A DNA stretch of 38,354 nt from a virus: positions 1 to 38,354 of the IMG/VR virus record IMGVR_UViG_3300042398_000318. The stretch is one strand, 5' to 3'. Both the position numbers and the translations under genes were made by a program. Positions 23,540 through 32,929 of this stretch are shown here, one piece after another. How positions within the stretch are numbered: the stretch's first letter is position 1; every line of letters starts with the position of its first letter. A model generated the notes under the pieces. It saw nothing but the letters and a program-made list of their open reading frames with translations, did no database searches and was not told where the DNA came from.

Positions 23540-26500
23540 ATGGCTAATCCGTATACAGATATGCGGGCTATCACTGCCCGTCTTGGGCAGGTTCAGCCCC
23601 GTGGTATTTCCGCCCCTGGCGGGTTGAATCCGACTTCCCCAACTCGCTCTAAAGAGTCTATCCAGTTGGGTAGGGCAGCCAACAAGTTTGCTATTCAGAA
23701 CCCACAGCTTCGTGAAGAGATTGAACGCATCGCCAGTGGTTCTCGTTCTGAGAAGCCTAGTGGATTTTTGGGGACTGTTCTCGGCAACCCTGTTACCAAA
23801 GTTGCTTTAAAGGGTCTTGAAGCTTTTGCTGTTCCTGGCCGTGCCGTTGTGTCGGCTGCTCGTGAACTTACTGACGTTGTTGACGGTGACGCCAAAACTA
23901 AGGCTAGCTTTGGTGACTTTGGCAAGCAAGTCAAGGATTCACGGTTTGGTTTTGGTAGAGCATTCAAAATTGACACTGGCAGCAAGTGGCTTGACAGGGC
24001 TATTGGTTTTGTTGGTGACGTTGCCCTTGACCCATTAACGTACGCAACCTTCGGTGCGTCCGCAGGTCTTAAGGGTGTTCAGGGGTCCTATAAGGTTGGT
24101 AACTATGCTAACAAGATGACCCTTGCTGCTAAGGTGTTGGAGAATACTGGCGACAATGTGCTTGCGGCTGCTGTTGCTCGTCGTGGTCGTGTTGCTTTGC
24201 GCAACAACCCCGAAGTTCTTGAGAGGGTTGGCGCTAACAAGTTTGGTGTTTACTTCTTTGGTAAGCGTGTGAAGGTCGGCAAGGATGGAATGGGTCTACG
24301 TGTTCCTCTTAGTGGAACAATTGGAGAGATTGGTGAGTCCACTCTTTCTCGTGCTCGTCTTGGTATAACTAACACACGCATGGGTAAATACATGCAGAAG
24401 ATGACGATGCCTAAGGATTTCTTGGATATGCGTCTTGGTGTTGCTCGTGGCACTTTAAATCCTGAGGATGCTGCTGATGCTTTGAAGTTGTTCCAGGTTG
24501 TTCCTAACCAGCGTCTTGCCCGTGCTTCTGCACAGCAAACACTTGAGCAGCAGTTGATGGGTGTTTTAAAATCTGAGGAACCAAACATTGAGGCTTACCG
24601 CAACTCTGTGTACAAGTTTATTGAGGACCCAACTCGCTTGGCTGTTGCCAGCGAAGCTGAGAAGCGGGCTTATGCCGTGTGGAAAGGTTTCTTAGACCAG
24701 CAGTTTGACAACGTTTCTTCTGCCTGGAAGAACGTTGATGAGGCTGCAGAGATTGGAAAGACAGAGAATTATTTCCCTAGAGTCCGTAGTGATGAAGCAC
24801 AGAGATACATGGATTCTAATGCTAGTTTTGCTGCTGATATTCGTGGCATTTATATGGATGACCCTTTTGCTTTACCGGGTGCCTTTACTCCTCGTTCTCT
24901 TCGTGAGGGTAAGAAATGGTTTGGTGTTCCTTTAAAGAAGGGAGACTTAACAACCGAAAAGCTGAATCAACTTGCCCGCACTAACGGCGGTATTGATTTT
25001 GATTTCTTTGAAACAGACGTTGTTGATGTTATGCGCAAATACATCTCCGACACTGCTGACGAGCTTGGAATCATTCAGCGTAATGCCGACCTAAAAGAGA
25101 CCGGTTTCTTTAGGCGTATCGAGGAGCAACGCATCCGTCAACTTGAGGTTGACGAGGATGATGTTGCTTCTGCTCGTGCTTTCCTGGATGAACAAAACAA
25201 CATGATGGTTGGCGTTGAGCAGGATTTCCGTAAGTCTATTACCAACCTTATTGATAATGTTCGTGCTGAACAGGTTCGTGTTTCACAAGGCCTTGCTACT
25301 GGCGAGCGCTTGGCTCAAGATATGAGCAAGTATTTGTATGACATGGTTGATGATGTTACCCGTAAGTCTGAGTTCATTGCTGGGCTGAAAGAGAATCTGT
25401 CTAAGCTTTGGGGTAAAGAATCTGAGATTCCAATGTATGCTCTCAGTGATGACTTCCCAGTTATGTTGCGTCCTGTTCTTGGACAGTATGACCAAATGGT
25501 TAAAGACTTGGATGATTTCAACAAGATTATTCAGGAACTTCAAGAGCAGGCAATGAAGGCCGACTATGATGTCTTGGCAGCTAAAGAGGCGCTGCGTCAA
25601 ATTGAAGAGGGCGGTAACGCTGCTCATGTTGCGATGAAAGAAGCACAGGAGTCAATCCGTTCCGCCATGGAAATGGCTAACGTTATTGAGGGTGGATGGG
25701 ATTCTGTTGTTCTTGGTCGTTCTCCTCGTGCTGGTGGAACAGCAGCTCAGAAGGTTCTTCGAGACATCAGTGACATTCTTGGTGTACGCAGAACCGCTAC
25801 AGGCAAGAAGTCTCAGGTAGCAAGAGCCAAGGCTCTTGGTTCTGAAGGAAAGCTTAAGGATTTCCTTCGTGGTAAGGTAGAGCCAGGTTCTAAAGAATCA
25901 CGTGCATATGATTTCTACATGTCACAGTGGAACAAGGTTGCCGGTCAAGGTCAGGCTGGCCTTAAGCCTTCTGCTGTTTCAGAAATGACTGAGGATAAGT
26001 TCTTTAATATTATTTTGAACTCGTCTTCTCCTGACATTAACCTTGTTGACTTGCGTGTTGCTTCTTTGTATGCGCTTGGTCGTGATATTAAGTTGTACAA
26101 CGCCGAAAGCATTGACGAACTTCCGAAGTTTGTTCGTAGTTTCCATGAGACACTAAATAGGAATCTTGAGTTGGCTGCTTGGGATGAGTCGGGTCGTGTT
26201 GCACGTTCTAATGCTACAAAGACATTGGACCAAGAGATTGATGCAATTAATGCACGCTGGGGCGCCATGTATGAAGAGGCTACGTACATGCGTGACACTC
26301 TTGGTGATTATTTTGATGTTATCAAGTTTGTTGAGGACGACATTGCAAAGCAGTTGGGCAATGACTGGGAATCTCTACCGTTTGATGAGTCAATCGCCCC
26401 AGCACTTGAAGAGGCTATCGGTGGCGCACGCCTACCTTTCCTGTATGACGATTACATTGATGGTGCGGAAGAGTTGTTTGGTCGTCAGGCAACGCTTGGT

Positions 26501-29500
26501 GATGTTGTATCGCATTTGAAGGAACGCCATGAAACCATGCGTGTCGCCTATGAAGATGTTCCCGTCGAGATTGACCCTGATAGTGCCAGGAAGATTGCAA
26601 ATCTTGAACAGAATCGTCAGGAACAGATAGATTCTTTCGGTGAAGAATATGCAAATAATGAAGAGTTTTTAACTGATTTTGTTAGAGAAAGAGCTCGCAT
26701 TAAACGTGATGCAGAAACAACAAGAGAAAATTTAATTAAAAAGTACGAAGCAGAGATTGCTGCTGCCAAGTCACGAAGCAAAGCATCTTCAAGACCTGGA
26801 TTTGAGTTCCGCCCAAGCGAGGCTCGCAAGATGCGAGCTGCGGACACAACAAAAGAAACGTTAACTCGTAGTTTGGTTGAGTACCAGGCTGTATCCGATT
26901 CGGTTCAGAAGTTTGAGGCAATTGCTGGATACCTTGCACCGCATGGTCTTGTTCCTACCGAGAACATGTGGCGTGGAATTATGAAGACAGTTGCAGACCA
27001 GTATGGTTCGCAGTATGGCGACAAGGTTCGTCGTATTCAGTCTGCAGAAACAAAGTTTACAGAGTTCTATACTGACTATACGAAGAAGCTTCAAGAAATG
27101 AAGCGTCTTCCAAGAGAAGAACAAATTCCTGTATCTAGATTGTTCAAAGAGTCTCTTGAAAATTTAATGTCCGGTCCTGATTCTGAAATCATGTCTGAAC
27201 TGTTTGGCCCCACAATGAGCAGACTTGTTGACAAGGGCGACATGTTTGCAGATGTTCGTTCTATAAACTCTGCTATCAGAAATGCACCAAACGAAAATGT
27301 TCGTAACGCTGCAAAAGCAAGACTTGATAGATATGTTAAAACATACGTTATTCCTTGGGCTAAAGAACTTGACCCCACTATTCGTGCGGACAAGGGTCCT
27401 GCTCTTAGACTGTTGAAGAACTCTGTTGCCGGTGAAGGAACAGGCCTGAAGACTGCCAGCAAGGCTGTGCTTGCCGAGATTAGAACTCCTCTTTCACGTG
27501 ATGCTTCTGAGATTGACGTTTATCGTTGGTTTAACTCAATGATGAAGACCGTTGACCCTAAGACTGGTGACACCATATCTCCTGGCATTATGGCCCAAAG
27601 GCGAGAAAGCTACCGCACATCAGAGCTGTTCTTTAATCGTATGCGTGATGGTTATCTTGATGTTGAGCAGTTCTTTAAAACATTAGACGGTTCTCAGCAC
27701 ACTCCTTCAAGCTATGCTCTTCAGATGCTTGAACTTGCTAACAGGCTTGATGGCCCTAGTAATGTTATTTTCCAAAAAAGAATGGAACTTCAAAGCGCTG
27801 TTGATGAACTTCAACTTATCGCAGAAGAAAAGGGATTGTCTACCAGCCAAAAAGCACAGTTGAGCCGTGCGCAGAACCAACTTAATCAGCTTGATAAGTT
27901 GGGTTCCAGCTATATGGGTATTTACAAGTCCGGCGATAAGGCAGTTGCTAGCATCGTTAAAGAAGCAGACGAAGCAGAACTTGTTGCTCGTACTGCCCGT
28001 GAAATGACTGACGCTTATAAAAACCCTGACTTAACGTTGGATGAACTCAAGACTATTGGTTTTACCAAGCAAATGATTGCGGAGCGTGAAGAGGTTTTAG
28101 CTCTTGAGCGTTTTGATGCTTCTCTTGATTATGCTAAAGCCATCCAGGACCAGGAGATGGTTTCTTTCTTAGACTCTGTATCGGGTGTGAACTTTGCAGA
28201 GTTTAACGATGGTATTGTTATTGGTACTGAGCAGATAGAAAAGTTTGCTGATGACTTTATTCCTGAGACTGCAGGTAGCGTGCAGGCACAGGTTGAGGTT
28301 CTGCAGAAACAACTTGACGAAGTTGACAGGTTTGAAGCCGAAAGCCGGGCTAGAGTTGTTCAGCCCTACACTGTTCAGCGCAATGGCAAGACAACTTGGC
28401 AAAGTGCGGAGCATAGGCGGGCTGCACAAATGAAGCTTGACCAGTGGGCTACGAACGAACAGGGTAGATTCAGGGCTGAGCGTACAAGACTGCAAGGGTT
28501 AATTGATACCGCTGAGGAGCGCACGATTGCGTCTACTCGTGAGTCTCTTGGTTTTGAGTTTGTTCCTGTGTTTGCTAAGATGCCTGATGGTTCTGCTATT
28601 AAGTTTACGCAGGATGAATGGGATTCTTTATTTACTCCTCCTTACGGCCAAAAAGACCTTAACTTGATTGTTGATGAAATCAACGACATAAAAGCAAAGA
28701 GAAAAACCGCACAGGGTCTTCTTAACAAGGCTATTGAATCTTCTCAAAGAAGTTCATGGGACCCAGCTAAGAGAAGGTATGTTCGTGAGCTTGAGAAGCG
28801 TATTGCTAAATTGGATATTGAGATTAAGAAGCCTGAAGCCGAGTTTAATCGCAGTATGCCTGGTGTTCGTAATGCTGCTTTAGAGAAGACAAGAATTCTT
28901 ATTAAGCAGATGCAGGAAGCGACACCGCAGGATGCTGGTGTTAGCTGGATGAAACAATGGGAGAATGCTGCCGAGCAGGCAGCTACCTCTCAGCGTGTAA
29001 CTAACTTGCAGGCTCGCAGGATTTGGTCGGAAGGTCAAATGGTTGGCGCATATGAAGCCACAGAAAATGCTGCTGGTGTTTCTTGGGTCAACGCTTTGGC
29101 ACACAGAAACGGTAATGCCAACTACACTTTCTCATATTACTTTGATAAGATTGTTAAATCTGATTCTAATGTAATGCGTACTCCTAGTTCTTGGACAAAT
29201 GTTGACAGGGGAATGCAGGAGCGCCGAAACCTTCTGCAGATTATGTGGCGTAGTAACAAGTCTCACTCTGTTCTTGAACAGCGTGAGGAGCTTGTTCGTG
29301 CTGCTGCTTTGACAGCATATGACGACTTTGATAAGTATGCTCGGATGTCACAAAGGGCTGCTGTTCAGGCACGCAAGATTGCGGATGAGTCACGGTTTGT
29401 TGTTAATGATGTGCAGGAATCTTTCCGTAAGTCAATTTCTGAGATTCGTAACGCAGAGCTTCAAGCGGCTAAGGCTGCTGGCGCTGAGTTCGACACAAAG

Positions 29501-31618
29501 ACTCCGTTTTGGTCTACGAATACAGAGGTCAACTACACACTTAATGGAAAGGTATACAGCGTTCCTTCTATTTCTGATATGCTTGCTGACCCGGCTAAGT
29601 ATGTTAAGCGCTCTAGAACCAGGGGGGATTTGTTCTTTGATTTGAAGAAGCCAGGAAATGTTGTTATGTTCAACGAAGCTAATGAGGCTACTCGTGCAAC
29701 TATTGCTTTGTTTGGTATGCAGAATGTTTTGATGCGTGAATCTGCCGACATGTTTGAGGCTGGTATTGTCAATCCTTCTATTGCTAGAAGCAGTGAAGCA
29801 TACGTGACAATGGCTAAGTGGGCCGAGGAAGCAACAACACTGGCCGACAATATTAAAACTGTCCGTGCTGCTGTTACTAGAGAACGTGAATCCTTGGACC
29901 TTAATGTGTATATGCGTGAAAGAGAACTTGAAGGCGTAAAGCTTGACATGTTTGAGTTCGCTGCTGAACTTCGTGCAACGCTTGGTGACTTCAACCCATC
30001 GGTTGAACTCAGCCAGGACGGCATGATGCGAATGGAAACTTTAATTTCTAATTTGCGTAAGCGTTCCGCATTGCTGGAGGGCATTGCTCAAGACATGCCT
30101 AGTAAAGCGGATACAGCAGCGTTGAATGCTTCCAAGAAGCCTGCTACTCGTGCTAAGTGGATGAAGCTTCACCTTGACCAAATTAATAGCAACCGTCAAC
30201 TTCTTAGGTCGTTGGCGATGGCTGAGTTGGCTGATGGTGGCGAAGCTAAGATTTGGAATAGTTTGCTTGAGGCTTCTGCTGCCGAAACTAGGTTCATGCT
30301 TCACGAGGGTAGGGTTTCTCGTGCTACTGCTGCTTTGGATACGGCACAGGCTGGTTCGTATGTTGAGAAGGTCTTGGACCCTGCTTCTAGGAAGTTCCGT
30401 GATGCTGCTAGCAAGATGCTTGAAGCACAGGGTCGTACTTTTGCTGATGACTTTAACATGCCTAGCTATTCTGTTAGTGCACCGTTGAATGAGATTATGA
30501 ACAACCTTGACCGCATTAATGATGGCGCTATTCTTCGTGAGCTTGGTGGATTCATGAGTTCATACACTGGTTTCTTTAAGGCTTACGCTACTCTTAGCCC
30601 CGGATTCCATGTGCGTAACTCCATCAGCAACAGCTTCCAGTTGTTTGCTGCTGGTGCTGAAGTGAAGAACATGAAAGCTGGTTTGAAGTTGTGGCGTTCT
30701 CTTGGCGAGCACGTCAAGAATGGTGGAACTTTGGATAGCTGGTTGTCTAGTGGTTCCATCCCTGCCAACATGCAGGCACAGGCGCGTATTGCTGGTGAGG
30801 TTGCATTGGCTTTGGGTGGCGGTAAAACTGACGATGCTTTTGCCGATTTTGTTGCTATGGGTAAGAACATTCTTACTGACAACGCTGCTACTCGTGCTTC
30901 TCGTGGGTTTGGTCAGCGTGTCGAGGGTTCTGCCCGTTTCATGTTAGCGTTTGACTCTGCTGTCAAGGGAGATGGTTTTAACGATGCGTTTAACCGCACC
31001 AGCCGTTTCTTGGTTGACTATAACAACCCAACGTTGTTGGATGAGTCAGTTCGCAACATCCTTCCGTTTTGGACTTGGATGAGTCGCAACCTGCCGGTGC
31101 AGATTACGACACAGTGGACTAACCCTAAGCCGTATGTCATCTATCAGCGTTTTGCTAATAACTTTAGTACCGACGAGGATGAGCAGTTGCCTCCATATTT
31201 GATGGATAAGAATCCTATCCAGGTTGGTAAGGGTACGTTCTTGGCTCCTGACCTTCCGTTCATGGCTGCTCAGGAAACAATCAATCTTGCTAATAATCCA
31301 CGCAAGGCCCTGTCGATGGTTAACCCTGGTTTGCGTGTTCCTTTGGAACTTGCTGGTGGTAAGACTTTCTTTACTGGTCGTGAGTTTGGTAGCGAGCCAG
31401 GACAGCAGAGCGCTATGGAGTATTCGGCACAGAACTTGTTGCCAATGCTTGGACAGATTGACCGCATCACAGACATGAGTGCTGGTTCTGACCAGCTTGG
31501 TCTAGCAAGATATCTTGGTGTACCTATTCGGGGTATGACCGACGAGAAGCGCAACAATGAACTGCAGAGACGATTGATTGAACTTCAACAATTACAGAGA
31601 AATACTGAAGGAGCGTAA
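23540..31618 (+). CDS. Giant (2692-residue) internal/ejected virion protein
   Basis: This one gene takes about 21 percent of the genome. The N-terminal 220 residues have Gly-rich amphipathic and hydrophobic stretches (GFLGTVLGNPVTKVALKGLE, WLDRAIGFVGDVALDPLTYA) seen in large internal proteins of short-tailed phages. Next come long helical, coiled-coil-like tracts, an ENYFPRVRSDE motif (about 408-418), and Glu/Lys/Arg-rich repeats. Residues about 2330-2560 form a distinct hydrophobic, Trp-rich region (FFKAYATLSPGFHVRNSISN, then LPFWTWMSRNLPVQITTQW). Such proteins are often packaged at the portal and ejected with DNA, forming a conduit or protecting it. No single-subunit RNA polymerase, protease or methylase motifs were found. 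Codon use matches neighbours. The stop overlaps the endolysin ATG. Confidence 0.8.
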   Translation: MANPYTDMRAITARLGQVQPRGISAPGGLNPTSPTRSKESIQLGRAANKFAIQNPQLREEIERIASGSRSEKPSGFLGTVLGNPVTKVALKGLEAFAVPGRAVVSAARELTDVVDGDAKTKASFGDFGKQVKDSRFGFGRAFKIDTGSKWLDRAIGFVGDVALDPLTYATFGASAGLKGVQGSYKVGNYANKMTLAAKVLENTGDNVLAAAVARRGRVALRNNPEVLERVGANKFGVYFFGKRVKVGKDGMGLRVPLSGTIGEIGESTLSRARLGITNTRMGKYMQKMTMPKDFLDMRLGVARGTLNPEDAADALKLFQVVPNQRLARASAQQTLEQQLMGVLKSEEPNIEAYRNSVYKFIEDPTRLAVASEAEKRAYAVWKGFLDQQFDNVSSAWKNVDEAAEIGKTENYFPRVRSDEAQRYMDSNASFAADIRGIYMDDPFALPGAFTPRSLREGKKWFGVPLKKGDLTTEKLNQLARTNGGIDFDFFETDVVDVMRKYISDTADELGIIQRNADLKETGFFRRIEEQRIRQLEVDEDDVASARAFLDEQNNMMVGVEQDFRKSITNLIDNVRAEQVRVSQGLATGERLAQDMSKYLYDMVDDVTRKSEFIAGLKENLSKLWGKESEIPMYALSDDFPVMLRPVLGQYDQMVKDLDDFNKIIQELQEQAMKADYDVLAAKEALRQIEEGGNAAHVAMKEAQESIRSAMEMANVIEGGWDSVVLGRSPRAGGTAAQKVLRDISDILGVRRTATGKKSQVARAKALGSEGKLKDFLRGKVEPGSKESRAYDFYMSQWNKVAGQGQAGLKPSAVSEMTEDKFFNIILNSSSPDINLVDLRVASLYALGRDIKLYNAESIDELPKFVRSFHETLNRNLELAAWDESGRVARSNATKTLDQEIDAINARWGAMYEEATYMRDTLGDYFDVIKFVEDDIAKQLGNDWESLPFDESIAPALEEAIGGARLPFLYDDYIDGAEELFGRQATLGDVVSHLKERHETMRVAYEDVPVEIDPDSARKIANLEQNRQEQIDSFGEEYANNEEFLTDFVRERARIKRDAETTRENLIKKYEAEIAAAKSRSKASSRPGFEFRPSEARKMRAADTTKETLTRSLVEYQAVSDSVQKFEAIAGYLAPHGLVPTENMWRGIMKTVADQYGSQYGDKVRRIQSAETKFTEFYTDYTKKLQEMKRLPREEQIPVSRLFKESLENLMSGPDSEIMSELFGPTMSRLVDKGDMFADVRSINSAIRNAPNENVRNAAKARLDRYVKTYVIPWAKELDPTIRADKGPALRLLKNSVAGEGTGLKTASKAVLAEIRTPLSRDASEIDVYRWFNSMMKTVDPKTGDTISPGIMAQRRESYRTSELFFNRMRDGYLDVEQFFKTLDGSQHTPSSYALQMLELANRLDGPSNVIFQKRMELQSAVDELQLIAEEKGLSTSQKAQLSRAQNQLNQLDKLGSSYMGIYKSGDKAVASIVKEADEAELVARTAREMTDAYKNPDLTLDELKTIGFTKQMIAEREEVLALERFDASLDYAKAIQDQEMVSFLDSVSGVNFAEFNDGIVIGTEQIEKFADDFIPETAGSVQAQVEVLQKQLDEVDRFEAESRARVVQPYTVQRNGKTTWQSAEHRRAAQMKLDQWATNEQGRFRAERTRLQGLIDTAEERTIASTRESLGFEFVPVFAKMPDGSAIKFTQDEWDSLFTPPYGQKDLNLIVDEINDIKAKRKTAQGLLNKAIESSQRSSWDPAKRRYVRELEKRIAKLDIEIKKPEAEFNRSMPGVRNAALEKTRILIKQMQEATPQDAGVSWMKQWENAAEQAATSQRVTNLQARRIWSEGQMVGAYEATENAAGVSWVNALAHRNGNANYTFSYYFDKIVKSDSNVMRTPSSWTNVDRGMQERRNLLQIMWRSNKSHSVLEQREELVRAAALTAYDDFDKYARMSQRAAVQARKIADESRFVVNDVQESFRKSISEIRNAELQAAKAAGAEFDTKTPFWSTNTEVNYTLNGKVYSVPSISDMLADPAKYVKRSRTRGDLFFDLKKPGNVVMFNEANEATRATIALFGMQNVLMRESADMFEAGIVNPSIARSSEAYVTMAKWAEEATTLADNIKTVRAAVTRERESLDLNVYMRERELEGVKLDMFEFAAELRATLGDFNPSVELSQDGMMRMETLISNLRKRSALLEGIAQDMPSKADTAALNASKKPATRAKWMKLHLDQINSNRQLLRSLAMAELADGGEAKIWNSLLEASAAETRFMLHEGRVSRATAALDTAQAGSYVEKVLDPASRKFRDAASKMLEAQGRTFADDFNMPSYSVSAPLNEIMNNLDRINDGAILRELGGFMSSYTGFFKAYATLSPGFHVRNSISNSFQLFAAGAEVKNMKAGLKLWRSLGEHVKNGGTLDSWLSSGSIPANMQAQARIAGEVALALGGGKTDDAFADFVAMGKNILTDNAATRASRGFGQRVEGSARFMLAFDSAVKGDGFNDAFNRTSRFLVDYNNPTLLDESVRNILPFWTWMSRNLPVQITTQWTNPKPYVIYQRFANNFSTDEDEQLPPYLMDKNPIQVGKGTFLAPDLPFMAAQETINLANNPRKALSMVNPGLRVPLELAGGKTFFTGREFGSEPGQQSAMEYSAQNLLPMLGQIDRITDMSAGSDQLGLARYLGVPIRGMTDEKRNNELQRRLIELQQLQRNTEGA

Positions 31619-32139
31619 TGGCTAAGTTAACATATCCAACAAAACGACTTGTGGTGCCCGAAGCGCTGGGTCGCATCCCGAGTGGGAAGCTCCCCGCTGG
31701 TTTGATGGGCAAGTGCAAAGCTGGTGGATGGTTGTACCGTCCGGCTGCTAAGTCATTCAACGAGATGTATAAGCATGCGTTGTCTTGTGGCATCAAGCTT
31801 AAGTCTATTGGTTCTTATCGTTCGTATGAGAAGCAGTATGATTTGTTTATTAGCAGATACAGCCTTAAGGATACTGGTCGTGTTCCTCAGGTGACTCGTA
31901 AGTTTGATGGTCGTGTGTGGTACCTGAAGAAGGGGATGTCGCCGGCTGCGACCCCTGGTGCTTCTAATCACGGTTATGGCTTGGCTATTGACCTTGATGT
32001 TACCGACCCAAAGGTGTACGCATGGTTAGACATGCACGCTCCGACGTATGGTTTTTATTTGCAGGGTAAGCCGACGTTGCCGAACGGTAAGAAGAACCCT
32101 GAGTTTGAGGCTTGGCATTGGCAAAAAGTTGATGCCTAA
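31618..32139 (+). CDS. M15-family peptidase endolysin (VanY/D-Ala-D-Ala carboxypeptidase-like)
   Basis: The 173-residue protein carries the M15 pattern: SYRSYEKQYDLF (66-77), SNHGYGLAIDLD (116-127) with zinc ligands His118 and Asp125, and PEFEAWHW (161-168) with catalytic Glu164 and zinc ligand His167. These enzymes cut peptide cross-bridges or stem peptides in peptidoglycan. No signal peptide, so export needs a holin or an alternative route. It is the last gene of the late block, before the terminator. The Rpf-like enzyme would cleave the glycan strand, so the phage has both bond types covered. Confidence 0.88.
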   Translation: MAKLTYPTKRLVVPEALGRIPSGKLPAGLMGKCKAGGWLYRPAAKSFNEMYKHALSCGIKLKSIGSYRSYEKQYDLFISRYSLKDTGRVPQVTRKFDGRVWYLKKGMSPAATPGASNHGYGLAIDLDVTDPKVYAWLDMHAPTYGFYLQGKPTLPNGKKNPEFEAWHWQKVDA

Positions 32140-32149
32140 AACGCAGAAA

Positions 32150-32182
32150 GGCCACCCCGTAGGGTGGCCATTTCTTATTCTT
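32150..32182. terminator. Bidirectional intrinsic terminator at the convergent junction
   Basis: GGCCACCC-CGTA-GGGTGGCC (32150-32169) is followed on the plus strand by ATTTCTTATTCTTT. On the minus strand the stem is followed by TTTCTGCGTTTT. It sits between the endolysin stop and the last leftward gene, so it ends both transcription blocks. Confidence 0.92.
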
Positions 32183-32315
32183 TAATTTTTCCTTCAGGTC
32201 CATACCCTTCCATGTAAGTTACCTTTACTGGTCTAGGGTTTGAACTTGTATATGGTGAGCGTGGCCTGCACGCTCTAAGCTTTCTACGCTTGGTGGGTCG
32301 TATGCTCCGTCCCAT
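32175..32315 (-). CDS. 46-residue basic protein, last of the leftward block
   Basis: The ATG overlaps the previous stop (TAATG) and follows a very good ribosome binding site, GGGAGGAATA. The product is basic at the start (MGRSIRPTKRRKLRACRPRS) and ends VTYMEGYGPEGKIKE. No family recognised. Its stop is five bases before the terminator stem. The start overlap and site make the call reasonable despite the size. Confidence 0.68.
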   Translation of the reverse strand: MGRSIRPTKRRKLRACRPRSPYTSSNPRPVKVTYMEGYGPEGKIKE

Positions 32316-32593
32316 TATTCCTCCCAAATATTTATCTTGTCATTCTTTAGGGCCATCTCCATCGTTCCAAGGAGACTCATCAGAACTCCGATACCGACTA
32401 TCCATGATTCTCTGTCGGCTAGTCGCATTCCGTAGCCTGCTCGTACTGCGTCAATCATATCTTCTTGACTCATCATTACGCTCATCTCGTAGAATGTTCC
32501 GTGTTGTTCTACTATTCGTTTTGCTTTGGATTCAATGTCTGCCACATCTTCGGGTGGTAGAAAGTTTTTAATCCAATCGGGTTCGTCGCTCAT
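32315..32593 (-). CDS. Hypothetical protein, 92 residues
   Basis: An acidic soluble protein, helical in pattern (DVADIESKAKRIVEQHGTFYE, MSQEDMIDAVRAGYGMRLAD) with a mildly hydrophobic segment IVGIGVLMSLLGTMEMAL (about 65-82) that might be a buried helix or a weak membrane segment. Not recognised. Overlaps the upstream gene by 26 bases. Confidence 0.65.
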   Translation of the reverse strand: MSDEPDWIKNFLPPEDVADIESKAKRIVEQHGTFYEMSVMMSQEDMIDAVRAGYGMRLADRESWIVGIGVLMSLLGTMEMALKNDKINIWEE

Positions 32594-32747
32594 TTGCTAT
32601 CACAATCCAATCTTGCGGTAATCCATTTACCAAGACGCCTTGACCCAACTCTACGAGTGGCATTCCATAGTGTCGGGCCAAGACTTCATACAGTTCCTGG
32701 ACGCTTATCGGTAGGTGAAAGGCGACCGTGAACTGGGTGGATATCAT
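32568..32747 (-). CDS. 59-residue hypothetical protein
   Basis: ATG 32747 overlaps the upstream stop in an ATGA junction, and the frame runs to TAA 32568, 26 bases inside the next gene. The product has a beta/helix-like pattern: TQFTVAFHLPISVQELYEVL, then GQGVLVNGLPQDWIVIANE. No motif is recognised. Without it, 32594-32743 would be an unexplained gap in an otherwise gap-free operon. Confidence 0.66.
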   Translation of the reverse strand: MISTQFTVAFHLPISVQELYEVLARHYGMPLVELGQGVLVNGLPQDWIVIANERRTRLD

Positions 32748-32929
32748 TCGGTACCTTCGGACTCCTTACGCATTGCCTCTTCAATAGTTGTGGCTGCTGC
32801 AACAATCTGTTCTACAGATGTTGGTCCAAACTTGTCTTCAAGGAATGCAATCAAAGCGAAGATGTTTGATACGACCCAGTATTGGTCAATTGGTTGTTGT
32901 TCGTTATTCGTGGGTTCCGGTGTTTCCAT
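32744..32929 (-). CDS. 61-residue hypothetical protein
   Basis: A small acidic protein: disordered start (METPEPTNNEQQPIDQ), then a helical core VVSNIFALIAFLEDKFGPTSVEQIVAAATTIEEAM. AGGAGACTACG lies before the ATG. It overlaps the sigma-like/Nmad1 gene by 26 bases. No family is recognised. Confidence 0.65.
   Translation of the reverse strand: METPEPTNNEQQPIDQYWVVSNIFALIAFLEDKFGPTSVEQIVAAATTIEEAMRKESEGTE

Noticed and set aside
27685-27760. A DGSQH string in the 2692-residue protein, like motif A of T7-type RNA polymerases (which would fit the T7-like look of the late motif).
   Set aside because: No TxxGR, no motif B (Lys...Tyr-Gly) and no motif C His-Asp-Ser were found in the right order, and surrounding sequence is helical linker. 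A single short string is not enough.
29533-30084. A 183-codon open frame on the minus strand, opposite the giant gene.
   Set aside because: It is a shadow of the plus-strand gene: Ser/Leu-rich composition from reversed codons, no ribosome binding site, and no gap in the plus gene.
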